IMG/VR virus record: IMGVR_UViG_3300028008_001363 | Span: 1 to 64,000 of that record | Length of the DNA stretch: 64,000 nt | Strand: one strand, 5' to 3' | Origin: a virus | Shown here: piece after piece, positions 1 through 7,716 of the stretch | Layout: each line of letters starts with the position of its first letter | How positions within the stretch are numbered: position 1 is the stretch's first letter | Made by a program: the position numbers and the translations under genes | Notes under the pieces: generated by a model | The model's database searches: none | What the model was told of the DNA's origin: nothing | What the model saw: only the letters and a program-made list of their open reading frames with translations

Positions 1-759
1 CTATTGAACGAACTAGATGTAGATGCTGGTGATATTATGATTATCAACGCATCGAATGAGAATAATGTTGATACGATGCGAACAAAGATACAAGGCTTTG
101 CAAGTAGTTTTCCATTCTCTGGCGAGTTCAAATATGTATTACTAGACGAAGCAGACTATTTGTCGCCAAATGCACAAGCAATCTTGCGTAATATGATGGA
201 AACTTATTCACAGACTTGTCGTTTCATTCTAACATGTAACTATCCAAACAAAGTTCTTCCAGCAATTCACTCTCGTTGTCAAGGTTATCACATTGAGAAA
301 CTAGACCAAACTGAATTTACAGTTCGAGTTGCTACAATTCTTCTAACAGAAGAAACTGAATTTGTTCCAGAAGATTTAGATGTATATGTTAAATCAACTT
401 ATCCAGATTTACGTAAATGTATCAATATGGTTCAGCAGAACATTGTTGATAATAAACTTCAACAACCCGGTGCTGGTGAAAGTGGTGAAAGTGATTGGAT
501 ATTAGAATACGTTGCATTATTTCAATTAGGCAAAGTATCAGAAGCAAGAAAACTTATTGTATCGAAAGCAAGGGCAGAAGAATACGAAGGTGTATATCGT
601 AAACTATATGAGAACCTAGATTGGTTTGGTGAAGATGATATTTCACAGGGCAAAGCATTGCTTTGTATCAGAGACGGTCTTGTAAATCATGGTGTTGTTG
701 TAGACCCAGAGATTAACTTGAGTGCGACTTTACTTGAACTTCAATACATTGTAAAATAA
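1..759 (+). CDS. 44: Clamp-loader large subunit ATPase (gp44-like), C-terminal part
   Basis: The reading frame is already open at base 1, so the N-terminus with Walker A lies outside the window. The visible part has a Walker B/DEAD-type box (LLDEADYL), a sensor-1-like FILTCNY and an arginine-finger SRC motif, in the order seen in clamp-loader AAA+ subunits (T4 gp44, RFC small subunits, DnaX). The C-terminal 100 residues fit the helical collar domain. In T4 the gp44/62 complex loads the gp45 clamp onto primer-template. The clamp itself is here at 47.1 kb, far from the loader. Identification is by motif; the gp44 assignment is inferred from the T4-like context. Confidence 0.85.
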   Translation, partial: LLNELDVDAGDIMIINASNENNVDTMRTKIQGFASSFPFSGEFKYVLLDEADYLSPNAQAILRNMMETYSQTCRFILTCNYPNKVLPAIHSRCQGYHIEKLDQTEFTVRVATILLTEETEFVPEDLDVYVKSTYPDLRKCINMVQQNIVDNKLQQPGAGESGESDWILEYVALFQLGKVSEARKLIVSKARAEEYEGVYRKLYENLDWFGEDDISQGKALLCIRDGLVNHGVVVDPEINLSATLLELQYIVK

Positions 760-760
760 T

Positions 761-1180
761 ATGGAACACGGAGAAGAACCATATTCACCTAGAAGAATAA
801 TAAATGATGAACAGGAAGCGATTATTGGTGGTGAATTTCTTGCTTATCTAATTAGTAAAGCAGACAACCAAGACCCAATTACGCCATTTTCATCTATAAA
901 GACTATCGATGATAATCTGAGAATTCACATAAATCGCACAAATGATTTGAAATGGGCAATAGATGATGCTATTGGATGGATTAATGATGATGATTGTGAT
1001 TACGTTATCATCGGTGATGATGCCGATGCATATTCTACTGAATTATGTGAGAGTTTACAATCATTATTTCAAACTTATGCACCAGTAGAAATAACAAAAC
1101 AAGATGAATGGATTATTGTTAAGATAAATATCAAAGATAAGAACATCATCATAAACAACCAAACTATAAAAATCGAGTAA
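761..1180 (+). CDS. Hypothetical protein, 139 aa
   Basis: Starts one base after the clamp-loader stop with no clear ribosome binding site, so translation is probably coupled. The protein is acidic, without membrane segments or a motif I recognise. Its position behind gp44 is where T4 encodes gp62, the small clamp-loader subunit, but I see no sequence support for gp62. Function unknown. Confidence 0.7.
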   Translation: MEHGEEPYSPRRIINDEQEAIIGGEFLAYLISKADNQDPITPFSSIKTIDDNLRIHINRTNDLKWAIDDAIGWINDDDCDYVIIGDDADAYSTELCESLQSLFQTYAPVEITKQDEWIIVKINIKDKNIIINNQTIKIE

Positions 1181-1181
1181 C

Positions 1182-1505
1182 ATGGCAAAAAAAGCATATC
1201 TAGTATTAACACACTCTTTCGCACCGGCACCAGGTGCCGACCCCTCAATGAAGAACTTCGCAACTGAAGGCGAATGGCAGATGCACGAATCTATATTCTT
1301 TGTAACAAGAATTAGAAAACGTTGGTATCAGTCTGCTACTACTATTGTGAATATTTCTGATGGCATTATAGAAAAGAATAATGCCGAAACTTCAGATTAC
1401 AATCAAATTGTTCAACACGTAATGATTAAGTATCCTGCACAATACAATTCATTCATAAAAGAATGTAAAGCAGAAGGTCTAATCACTAAAGGGTCGAGCG
1501 AATAA
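1182..1505 (+). CDS. Hypothetical protein, 107 aa
   Basis: ATG directly after the preceding stop. A compact, aromatic-rich protein (GEWQMHESIFFVTRIRKRW) with no transmembrane segment. Not recognised. It is part of the tightly packed operon running from the clamp loader to about 3.7 kb. Confidence 0.7.
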   Translation: MAKKAYLVLTHSFAPAPGADPSMKNFATEGEWQMHESIFFVTRIRKRWYQSATTIVNISDGIIEKNNAETSDYNQIVQHVMIKYPAQYNSFIKECKAEGLITKGSSE

Positions 1506-1513
1506 AGGATAAA

Positions 1514-1822
1514 ATGGACTTACACGGACTTGATTTAAACACTGGATGGCAAGAATACAGAAGAGCCACAGAAGAGTGTTACAATAAGAAAATAAAAAAT
1601 CTAAAAGTGATTACAGGTCAAGGTGAGATGGCAAAAGAATTTCTAGGATGGGTTCATGCAGACCCATTTGCTATTTCGGCTAGAAATCCTGAGAACAATA
1701 AAGGTTCTTGGACTGTATCGATTAAGAAACACAAGACCGAGAACAAACTGCCGAAAGGTGCAAACAAAAATAAATTAGATTTAGAAATACTTTTTACTAA
1801 ATTTAAAAAGATTGGAGAATAA
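1514..1822 (+). CDS. Smr-domain protein
   Basis: The N-terminus MDLHGLDLNTGWQEY matches the LDLHG signature that opens Smr (small MutS-related) domains, followed by the expected ECYNKKIKNLKVITGQG strand-loop. Smr domains are nucleic-acid nucleases or binding modules. Free-standing Smr proteins have been linked to RNA cleavage at stalled ribosomes, so an RNA or DNA processing role is possible. The second typical block (HGG/H-x-S near the C-terminus) is not clear, so activity is uncertain. A ribosome binding site (AAGGATAAA) precedes the ATG. Confidence 0.6.
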   Translation: MDLHGLDLNTGWQEYRRATEECYNKKIKNLKVITGQGEMAKEFLGWVHADPFAISARNPENNKGSWTVSIKKHKTENKLPKGANKNKLDLEILFTKFKKIGE

Positions 1823-1823
1823 A

Positions 1824-2459
1824 ATGTTAAATGAACTACTGAAAAAGCGATTTACTACTAGGTTCTGGGATGATTCAAAAGAAGTTCCTTATGAATTAAT
1901 ACAAAGTGTACTACAAGACGTATATGATGCACCAAGAAAGAATGGTGATACCAGAGTTGTTGTTAAAGTATTGACACCTAGTGAAGAAGGTGAAAAAATG
2001 AAAGACGAACTATTAAAATTAAGTTGGTGTAGGGATGGCGATAAAGCCGCAATAGACAACACAGGACCTATTAGAGTACAAGGACAATTTACAGCGCCTT
2101 ATGTTCTGTTATTTGGTACTACAGAAGAAACTGAATATGACCAACACAATGTAGCAAACGCAACACTACAAACAACATTAGCAATGGTATCAGCAGAAGA
2201 AAAAGGATTGAATACAGCATATTGCCAATGTATAGAACCAGAAGAAGCGTTTGCATCTGATGTAAACTTTTTTGTAATGAGTGGGCTAGGTATAGGCTAT
2301 GCTCAAACACCCACAGAAGAACCAGAACGTTACCCAATAGACAGAGTTACTATTTTAGAAAATGAAGTTCATTATGATACGTCAAATGTGATACCTGGTA
2401 ATAAGTACTTTGGTGAAAGAGAAAAACCTCAGTTATCAGATATGAGTATTATTATCTAA
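1824..2459 (+). CDS. Nitroreductase-like flavoprotein
   Basis: The ATG at 1824 is preferred over the in-frame ATG at 1812 because GGAG lies just upstream of it. The protein has the nitroreductase-family layout: an N-terminal basic RFTTRFW block typical of the FMN phosphate site, a PYVLLFGTT strand, a long amphipathic helix (NATLQTTLAMVSAEEKGLNTAYC) and a GLGIGYAQ glycine turn. The family reduces quinones, nitro compounds or flavins using NAD(P)H. The natural substrate in a phage is unknown. It overlaps the Smr gene by no more than its leader. Confidence 0.6.
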   Translation: MLNELLKKRFTTRFWDDSKEVPYELIQSVLQDVYDAPRKNGDTRVVVKVLTPSEEGEKMKDELLKLSWCRDGDKAAIDNTGPIRVQGQFTAPYVLLFGTTEETEYDQHNVANATLQTTLAMVSAEEKGLNTAYCQCIEPEEAFASDVNFFVMSGLGIGYAQTPTEEPERYPIDRVTILENEVHYDTSNVIPGNKYFGEREKPQLSDMSIII

Positions 2460-2783
2460 ATGAATTGCTTAGTATTAGGCATAGCATTATCAATGCACGT
2501 AGGTCTACAAGATGACTACAATCAGACACATCCATATTTAATGTGTGAGACTGGTGAAATAATAACTGGTGCATATTACAATAGTTTGGATAAAGTAAGT
2601 TTAGTAGCGGCAAAAGAGTATAGTTTGTCTGATGATTTGAAAGTAGACCTAGGCCTTGTTACAGGATATACATATGATGTTGTACCTATGTTCAGAGTTA
2701 GATACAAAGATTTTTTTATGATGCCTGCACTTGAAGACGATAGAGGTGGATTAGTTTTTGGAATACAGATTGATTTAAATTAA
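2460..2783 (+). CDS. Hypothetical protein, 107 aa, beta-rich
   Basis: ATG follows the previous stop directly and no Shine-Dalgarno is visible, so reinitiation is likely. The C-terminal half alternates hydrophobic and polar residues (LGLVTGYTYDVVPMFRVRYKDFF) as in small beta-barrels or beta-sandwiches. There is no clear signal peptide, although the first 14 residues are hydrophobic. Function unknown. Confidence 0.6.
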   Translation: MNCLVLGIALSMHVGLQDDYNQTHPYLMCETGEIITGAYYNSLDKVSLVAAKEYSLSDDLKVDLGLVTGYTYDVVPMFRVRYKDFFMMPALEDDRGGLVFGIQIDLN

Positions 2784-2799
2784 CAATGGAGTGTAATAC

Positions 2800-3030
2800 G
2801 TGACATTTGAAGACGCATATAGAAAATACGAAGAATTGACAATAGAACTAAGTCTAACAAATGAGCCAATGGAACTTGCAGGTGCTATGATGGGGCAAGC
2901 AATGAAGTTGTACAAAATGGTTCTCACACCTGATGAATTTGATGCACTAATGATAATAATTTCTAAAGCAAGTGAATTAGATGATACTTCATGGCCAGAT
3001 GATGAAACACCGTCAGGAACAATTCACTAA
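2800..3030 (+). CDS. Hypothetical protein, 76 aa
   Basis: GTG start with a GGAG eight bases upstream. A small acidic helical protein. No family recognised. Its last base is shared with the start of the next gene. Confidence 0.6.
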   Translation: MTFEDAYRKYEELTIELSLTNEPMELAGAMMGQAMKLYKMVLTPDEFDALMIIISKASELDDTSWPDDETPSGTIH

Positions 3031-3254
3031 TGGAAAAGAAATGGAATGATTTTAGAAGTCAGTATATGGGTATTATTCAAAACCTAATAAACAATATTGA
3101 TATTTGTAATCGAAGATACGCAGAAGAAGGTGACGAGGGTTATCTATCTGCAAGAAAAAAGTATATTGAAGAAGTAGAAGAACTTAAGACATTTATTGTA
3201 AAGAAAGAACTTGAACTGGGTTACTACAAAAAGGAGCCGAAAGATGAAAAATAA
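3030..3254 (+). CDS. Hypothetical protein, 74 aa, coiled-coil-like
   Basis: Begins at the stop of the preceding gene (TAATG overlap). The sequence is charged and helical, rich in K and E, and likely a short coiled coil. Function unknown. Confidence 0.6.
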   Translation: MEKKWNDFRSQYMGIIQNLINNIDICNRRYAEEGDEGYLSARKKYIEEVEELKTFIVKKELELGYYKKEPKDEK

Positions 3255-3405
3255 AAATAGAAAAGCAGTAATAGTTGAAGAGACACACTATGTTGTCAAA
3301 ATGTATGAAGACGAAACATTGGTAGAAGAGCGACCAATTGTTGGTCATAGTAAACGTTACGCAGAAGATTGTGCTGAAAACTGGGAAAATGGAGTTATTA
3401 AGTAA
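3244..3405 (+). CDS. Hypothetical protein, 53 aa
   Basis: The ATG at 3244 has an AAGGAG seven bases upstream and is a better start than the in-frame upstream codon at 3211. A short protein with two beta-like strands (KAVIVEETHYVVKMYEDETLVEER). It overlaps the preceding gene by 11 nt. Function unknown. Confidence 0.6.
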   Translation: MKNKNRKAVIVEETHYVVKMYEDETLVEERPIVGHSKRYAEDCAENWENGVIK

Positions 3406-3683
3406 TGAAACGCAATTGGTTCAACAAGCATCTCTTAGACTACGGAACAGACCAAGATGAAGTTTCTGTTTTAAAGTTTATTAAGATATATTTTCTTCAT
3501 TTCAAGTTAGCATTTAGAGAATTCATATTCTTGGCACATGCCGCCTTTGCGGCACTAGTACACACTTTATTCCCATTTTGGTATGGGTTTGAAATGATTG
3601 ACTGGCAAATTGATATGCTAAAAAGATTGCATAAGAAGTTACCAGATTTAGAAGTTTGGAAACGTATAGAATTTAAAGATTAA
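3405..3683 (+). CDS. DUF6356-like small membrane protein
   Basis: Contains a hydrophobic block, AHAAFAALVHTLFPFWYG, around residues 45-62. It resembles the ALxHALxPFLF signature of the small DUF6356 membrane proteins of phages and marine bacteria. The family has no established function. It starts at the stop of its neighbour (TAATG) and is the last gene before tRNA-Glu. Confidence 0.5.
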   Translation: MKRNWFNKHLLDYGTDQDEVSVLKFIKIYFLHFKLAFREFIFLAHAAFAALVHTLFPFWYGFEMIDWQIDMLKRLHKKLPDLEVWKRIEFKD

Positions 3684-3691
3684 AGAATAAT

Positions 3692-3766
3692 GTTCGGTTC
3701 GTCTATCGGTTAGGACTCCAGGTTTTCATCCTGGCAAGAGGGGTTCGATTCCCCTACCGAATGCCA
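3692..3766 (+). tRNA. tRNA-Glu (anticodon UUC)
   Basis: A cloverleaf can be drawn: 7-bp acceptor GTTCGGT/ACCGAAT, anticodon stem CCAGG/CCTGG around loop TTTTCAT (anticodon TTC), and T-arm GGGG-TTCGATT-CCCC. Discriminator G and an encoded CCA end the gene at 3766. It reads GAA/GAG, and GAA is a very common codon in these AT-rich genes. Confidence 0.95.
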
Positions 3767-3775
3767 CTAATAATA

Positions 3776-3862
3776 GGAGAGACTTCTCTCGGGCGAGGGA
3801 GACATACATATGCCAAGGAGCCCACTCAAATAACCTCCAGTGCTATCATGTCTCCCGCCAAA
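3776..3862 (+). ncRNA. Unassigned structured RNA downstream of tRNA-Glu
   Basis: The 275 bases between the gene ending at 3683 and that starting at 3959 hold tRNA-Glu, this element and a promoter. It has a hairpin GAGAG-ACTT-CTCTC (3777-3790). A long-range stem follows: GGGAGACAT (3797-3805) with ATGTCTCCC (3848-3856), extended by GGC/GCC. The segment is far more GC-rich than its surroundings and has no open frame. It could be a processed stable RNA co-transcribed with the tRNA, like T4 RNA species 1 and 2. Confidence 0.5.
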
Positions 3863-3892
3863 CTTAAAAAACCCTAGAAAACCGCTAAAAAC

Positions 3893-3921
3893 TTGACAAG
3901 ATTTGAGTTTAGTGTTATACT
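3893..3921 (+). promoter_or_regulatory. Sigma70-like promoter for the DUF262/HNH gene
   Basis: TTGACA (3893-3898), 17-bp spacer, TATACT (3916-3921) with an extended TGT before the -10. The predicted start is about 30 bases ahead of the gene at 3959. Confidence 0.85.
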
Positions 3922-3958
3922 TATTTTATAAGTTAATTAATTTAGGAGTTATTCCAGT

Positions 3959-5290
3959 ATGAAATCGTTAGTATACAAGACAGAAACGCAATCAGTTTGT
4001 GACTTTCTTGGTAGAGATAACATAGATGCGGATCCACCGCACCAACGCCCTCAAATACAAGATAATAATAAACGTAAGGGCATCATTGAAGCGATGGTAT
4101 CTGGAATAGATATTGGCGAGGTTAAGTTAAACCAAACTTCAGAGGACCCAGAAGAATTAGAAGTAATTGACGGGTCAAATAGATTACGTTCTATTAGGCA
4201 GTTTAGTGATAATAAGTTTTCTGTCTATGAAAAGACCTTTTCAGAGTTATCAAGTGAAGAACAAGATATATTTCTAAATTATCCTCTTCGATATATAATT
4301 TATGACAATTTATCACCACGAGACAAAGCATATCAGTTCCAAGCAACGAACAAAACAACTCAAGTAAACCACCAAGAAAAATTGAATTCATATGGTGTTG
4401 ATTTGTTAGCATCTTTGGTACGAGAATGTGTGCGTACAATTCCAGGAACAGATACAGTTCCAGAAGCATTGTTTCAATCTAGTATTAACAGAAAAGGTGA
4501 CAAGTTGAATTTCAGATTTTTTCAGTTTGATAATAATCAATTGAAAATTGAAGATGATGTGGCTCGTATTGCCTATCTTTGTAATTCAGATGAAGGTCTA
4601 ATTGGACATGAAGATAAAAAGATGGAAAAATTCTATGATACTCATGGTCTTAATGAAAAAGAAATTAAATCACTTCAAAAGAAAATGAAAAAGGTATTTA
4701 CGTTTGTTATGAAAAACGCAAACGCACGAATAGAAGGACCATGGGGATTAGGATTAAGTCGTTTAGAATTTAGAGCCTTGTATCGTTTATATTTTCATCT
4801 GAAAGATACCTACGGTGATTTTCACATTGAAGACTATGCAGAGTTCTTTACAGCCTTTAAACAAGGACACGATGCTTTCGCTGGTAGTATACCAACACGA
4901 AAAGAAATAGTAATTGATAAAAATGGTGTAGAAAAACTTGAATCTCAAGTATATACCAAAGCCTTAGGAAGCCACGAAAAATCTTGTGAGGTTGCAGTCA
5001 CATACTTACTAGAAGAGTTTGATGTAGAGCAATATTTGACTAATTTGGATAACAAAAGAGTATTCTCACGTGATGAACAAGAAACTCAACTTCAACGTCA
5101 GGACTTCAAATGTTGGGTTGATGGTTTACCATTAGCAATGAATGAAGCAGAAGGTGGACACATCGTTTCGCACATCAAAGGTGGTAAAACTGATGCTGAG
5201 AACTTTCGTATGATGCGAAGAATTCACAATCGAAAGATGGGTAAGCAGAATGCTAGGGAATACAAAGAAAAGTTCCTAGAAGGTGCATAA
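3959..5290 (+). CDS. DUF262/ParB-like protein with C-terminal HNH nuclease domain
   Basis: 443 aa. The N-terminal 85 residues contain a QRP element and VIDGSNRLRSIRQF, the signature of ParB/DUF262 (GmrS-type) nucleotide-binding domains. The C-terminal 60 residues form an HNH-like motif: KCWVDGLPL, GGHIVSH, then GGKTDAENFR and HNRKMG. The usual zinc-binding CxxC knuckles are reduced to one Cys. The same two-domain order occurs in type IV restriction enzymes of the GmrSD kind and in assorted phage proteins. Here it stands alone behind its own strong early promoter. A role in attacking host DNA or in excluding other phages is inferred, not shown. Homing is less likely because no interrupted gene is adjacent. 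Confidence 0.65.
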   Translation: MKSLVYKTETQSVCDFLGRDNIDADPPHQRPQIQDNNKRKGIIEAMVSGIDIGEVKLNQTSEDPEELEVIDGSNRLRSIRQFSDNKFSVYEKTFSELSSEEQDIFLNYPLRYIIYDNLSPRDKAYQFQATNKTTQVNHQEKLNSYGVDLLASLVRECVRTIPGTDTVPEALFQSSINRKGDKLNFRFFQFDNNQLKIEDDVARIAYLCNSDEGLIGHEDKKMEKFYDTHGLNEKEIKSLQKKMKKVFTFVMKNANARIEGPWGLGLSRLEFRALYRLYFHLKDTYGDFHIEDYAEFFTAFKQGHDAFAGSIPTRKEIVIDKNGVEKLESQVYTKALGSHEKSCEVAVTYLLEEFDVEQYLTNLDNKRVFSRDEQETQLQRQDFKCWVDGLPLAMNEAEGGHIVSHIKGGKTDAENFRMMRRIHNRKMGKQNAREYKEKFLEGA

Positions 5291-5293
5291 AAC

Positions 5294-5321
5294 TTGACAA
5301 TTCTGTCAGGTGTGTTATAAT
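5294..5321 (+). promoter_or_regulatory. Sigma70-like promoter
   Basis: TTGACA (5294-5299), 16-bp spacer, TATAAT (5316-5321) preceded by TGT. It lies immediately after the HNH stop codon and drives the gene at 5353 and probably the ligase. Confidence 0.85.
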
Positions 5322-5352
5322 AATTACATAATTAACAAAAAGGAATAGAACC

Positions 5353-5562
5353 ATGGGTATGTCAAGTTACATTTTCGATAACGTAGATAAGTTCTGGGAC
5401 ATTGCAGAGGAAGTTGCCTCTAGGAATGAGACAGGCGAAATCAAAATAGATTTTGATGAATTTAGAAATCAAATGCTAAAACATGCTGACCTATTATCTG
5501 GTTCAGATTTAAGTGATGATGTTGAAGAAGCAATATATCAAGCATGGTCAGACAACCTTTAA
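5353..5562 (+). CDS. Hypothetical acidic protein, 69 aa
   Basis: First gene after a strong early-type promoter, with AAAAGGA upstream of the ATG. A small acidic helical protein with no recognised family. Phage early genes of this size often encode host-takeover factors, but nothing specific supports that here. Confidence 0.65.
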   Translation: MGMSSYIFDNVDKFWDIAEEVASRNETGEIKIDFDEFRNQMLKHADLLSGSDLSDDVEEAIYQAWSDNL

Positions 5563-5568
5563 GATACT

Positions 5569-5733
5569 ATGAAAAGAAAAAAGAAGGTACATTTCTTGTA
5601 TCATATAAAGGACGTAGGCTTTAAGATGCTAACTGAATCACAAGCAAGAAAGTATAAAGATAAACATGGCGATGTTATATGGAATGTTCATACAACATTA
5701 GATATTTTACCCGAATTACTACCGGAGACTTAA
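5569..5733 (+). CDS. Hypothetical basic protein, 54 aa
   Basis: An ATG at 5569 opens a 54-codon frame that fills the gap exactly up to the ligase start at 5734. It begins MKRKKKVHFLYHIKDVGF and ends PELLPET. It is strongly basic at the N-terminus. There is no good ribosome binding site, so coupling to the upstream gene is likely. Function unknown. Confidence 0.55.
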   Translation: MKRKKKVHFLYHIKDVGFKMLTESQARKYKDKHGDVIWNVHTTLDILPELLPET

Positions 5734-6852
5734 ATGGATAATATTACGACATTAGATGCATTATACAAACGTGACTCAAAAGGTAAACTTAGAGTTTGGG
5801 AAGTACAATGGGGCTATACTGGTGATGTTGCTGGTACAAGAACTATTAGTGGACTTGTAGATGGCAAGAAAGTTGAATCAGGTTGGAATATCAGTGAAGC
5901 AAAGAATGTAGGTCGTGCAAACGCAACTACATCTATCACTCAAGCAGAAGCAGAGGCTAAATCTCAGTGGGATATTAAAGCAGAGAAAGAATACTTTAAA
6001 GACCCTAAAGATGTAGACACTTATGACAAGTTTAAGCCGATGTTAGCACACGACTACACAAAAACTAAAGTTCCTGTAACTGAGGGTTGGGTTCAGCCTA
6101 AACTTGATGGTATTCGTTGTATCGTAAACAAGAATGGTATGTGGACTAGAAGTGGTAAAGCAATTACAAGTTGCCCACATATTTGGGAGTCTTTGCAAGG
6201 TTTCATGGAGCAAAATCCACATTACATCTTAGATGGTGAATTATACAACCACGAACTAAAAGCAGATTTCAACAAAATCATTTCACTTGTGCGTAAAGTT
6301 AAGAGTACACCTAGTGATATTGAAGAAGCCGCAAGTCTTGTGCAGTATCACGTTTATGATATGTGTGATACATCTGCACCAGAAATGACTTTTGTTAATC
6401 GTATCAAACAAGCCTATTGGGCTAAGAACGATTATGTTCACATAGTAACAACTGATTTTTGTGAAACACAGGATGAACTTGATGAACTATACAGTGATTA
6501 TATGACAAACGGTTATGAAGGACAAATGGTTCGTCAGAATAGTCCATATGAAAATAAACGTAGTAAGTCTTTACTAAAGCGTAAAGAGTTTATTACAGAA
6601 GAATATGATGTTGTAAGTGTAGAAGAAGGCCAAGGTAATTGGGCTGGTTATGCCAAACGATTTGTATTGAAACTGCCAAATGGTGCAGAGTTCGGTGCTG
6701 GTGTTAGAGGCAATCAAGCACAGTTAGAAGAACTCTGGAATTCAGACACAAAACCTACTTGGGCAACATTGCGTTATTTTGAAATGACACCAGACGGTGT
6801 TCCAAGATTTCCAGTAGTCATTGATTATGGCACTGGTGTAAGAGAAGATTAA
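5734..6852 (+). CDS. ATP-dependent DNA ligase
   Basis: 372 aa. Nucleotidyltransferase motifs are in order: motif I KLDGIR with the adenylated lysine at K123, RSGK following, motif III LDGELYNHE, motif IIIa YHVYDM, motif IV EGQMVR and motif V LLKRKEF. A C-terminal OB-fold follows. The first 85 residues (RVWEVQWGYTGD...) resemble a WGR domain, an unusual N-terminal addition for a phage ligase. It seals nicks during replication and repair. It starts right after the preceding stop with GGAG nearby. Confidence 0.9.
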   Translation: MDNITTLDALYKRDSKGKLRVWEVQWGYTGDVAGTRTISGLVDGKKVESGWNISEAKNVGRANATTSITQAEAEAKSQWDIKAEKEYFKDPKDVDTYDKFKPMLAHDYTKTKVPVTEGWVQPKLDGIRCIVNKNGMWTRSGKAITSCPHIWESLQGFMEQNPHYILDGELYNHELKADFNKIISLVRKVKSTPSDIEEAASLVQYHVYDMCDTSAPEMTFVNRIKQAYWAKNDYVHIVTTDFCETQDELDELYSDYMTNGYEGQMVRQNSPYENKRSKSLLKRKEFITEEYDVVSVEEGQGNWAGYAKRFVLKLPNGAEFGAGVRGNQAQLEELWNSDTKPTWATLRYFEMTPDGVPRFPVVIDYGTGVRED

Positions 6853-6872
6853 TTTAACAGAAAGAAGTTTTA

Positions 6873-7163
6873 ATGACAAGTTTTATAATTGACTGGTATA
6901 ATGTAATAATGGATAGTGAAAAGAATCCACTATCTAACATCAAAGATTTAAGAGTACGCCATATGGTGATGCAAATATTAGCATGGATGTGGTGTATTGT
7001 ATTCACTGCTATGACAGGTACTTGGATGTATCTAGGTGCTAACATACTATTACATACATTACTATTAGGTGCTGTATGTATAACAGTAGCAACATTCGAA
7101 GCCGCTAAACGCAAACCACAAATATTCTATACATTGCGTGGTGATGGTGGTGAACATGAATAA
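6873..7163 (+). CDS. Small membrane protein, two predicted TM helices
   Basis: 96 aa. Hydrophobic segments lie around residues 32-52 (MVMQILAWMWCIVFTAMTGTW) and 55-75. The N-terminal segment ending DLRVRHMVMQILAWMW is a pattern I associate with T4-like marine phages, without known function. A shorter start at 6909 is possible. It overlaps the next small gene by 8 nt. Confidence 0.6.
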   Translation: MTSFIIDWYNVIMDSEKNPLSNIKDLRVRHMVMQILAWMWCIVFTAMTGTWMYLGANILLHTLLLGAVCITVATFEAAKRKPQIFYTLRGDGGEHE

Positions 7164-7266
7164 AGTATTCTTTGCAATTATTGTTGGACTTTTACTAGCA
7201 ATAGGCTTTAATCAACCGAATGAATACAGTTCAACCACAGATGAAAGTTTTGAAACAACTGAGTAA
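7156..7266 (+). CDS. Single-pass or secreted micropeptide, 36 aa
   Basis: An ATG at 7156 with GGTGGTG upstream opens a 36-codon frame. MNKVFFAIIVGLLLAIGF forms an N-terminal hydrophobic helix, followed by an acidic, Ser/Thr-rich tail. It overlaps the preceding gene and fills the gap to 7279. It could be a signal-anchored envelope peptide; function unknown. Confidence 0.5.
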   Translation: MNKVFFAIIVGLLLAIGFNQPNEYSSTTDESFETTE

Positions 7267-7278
7267 GGGAGTATTCAG

Positions 7279-7716
7279 GTGAGTATGCATTTATTAGGTC
7301 CTGGCATGACTACAACTAACTACAAAAAGAGAAAAAAGAAACCTCTTTCTGTAGCAAAAGAAAATCAACTTAAGATTGATTGGAAAAAGTACAATAAAGA
7401 TTGTCGTAGGAAAAATATGCATGCCGCCCAGTTCGATACTTTTGATGATTATCGTAAATATGTTCGTGGTGAGTACAAAGCACCAAAGCAACGTCCAAAC
7501 CCACTAAATAACTATCAAGCACCTAAAGTGCGTGAAACACAGGATTATCCAAGTTTGAGTAATACAATTTCTGCTCCTGCTGGTAAAAAAGAACCAATGA
7601 AATATACAGGTGAAAGAAAACTACTTGGTATTGCTACGATGCATAAGAGTAATATGGTTCCTGTGTTTGAAGACCAAAAAGAACAAGCAGTAGAAATAGC
7701 ACAAATGAGGCGCTAG
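7279..7716 (+). CDS. Hypothetical basic protein, 145 aa
   Basis: GTG start preceded by AAGGGAG. The N-terminal third is very basic (NYKKRKKKPLS). The centre is rich in Pro, Asn and Gln and probably unstructured, and the C-terminus is helical. No family recognised. Confidence 0.65.
   Translation: MSMHLLGPGMTTTNYKKRKKKPLSVAKENQLKIDWKKYNKDCRRKNMHAAQFDTFDDYRKYVRGEYKAPKQRPNPLNNYQAPKVRETQDYPSLSNTISAPAGKKEPMKYTGERKLLGIATMHKSNMVPVFEDQKEQAVEIAQMRR

Noticed and set aside
761-1180. gp62 (small clamp-loader subunit) because it follows gp44
   Set aside because: Position alone suggests it; no sequence feature supports the assignment.
3959-5290. Homing endonuclease in an intron or intein
   Set aside because: No split gene flanks it; the N-terminal ParB/DUF262 domain and own promoter fit a free-standing protein better.
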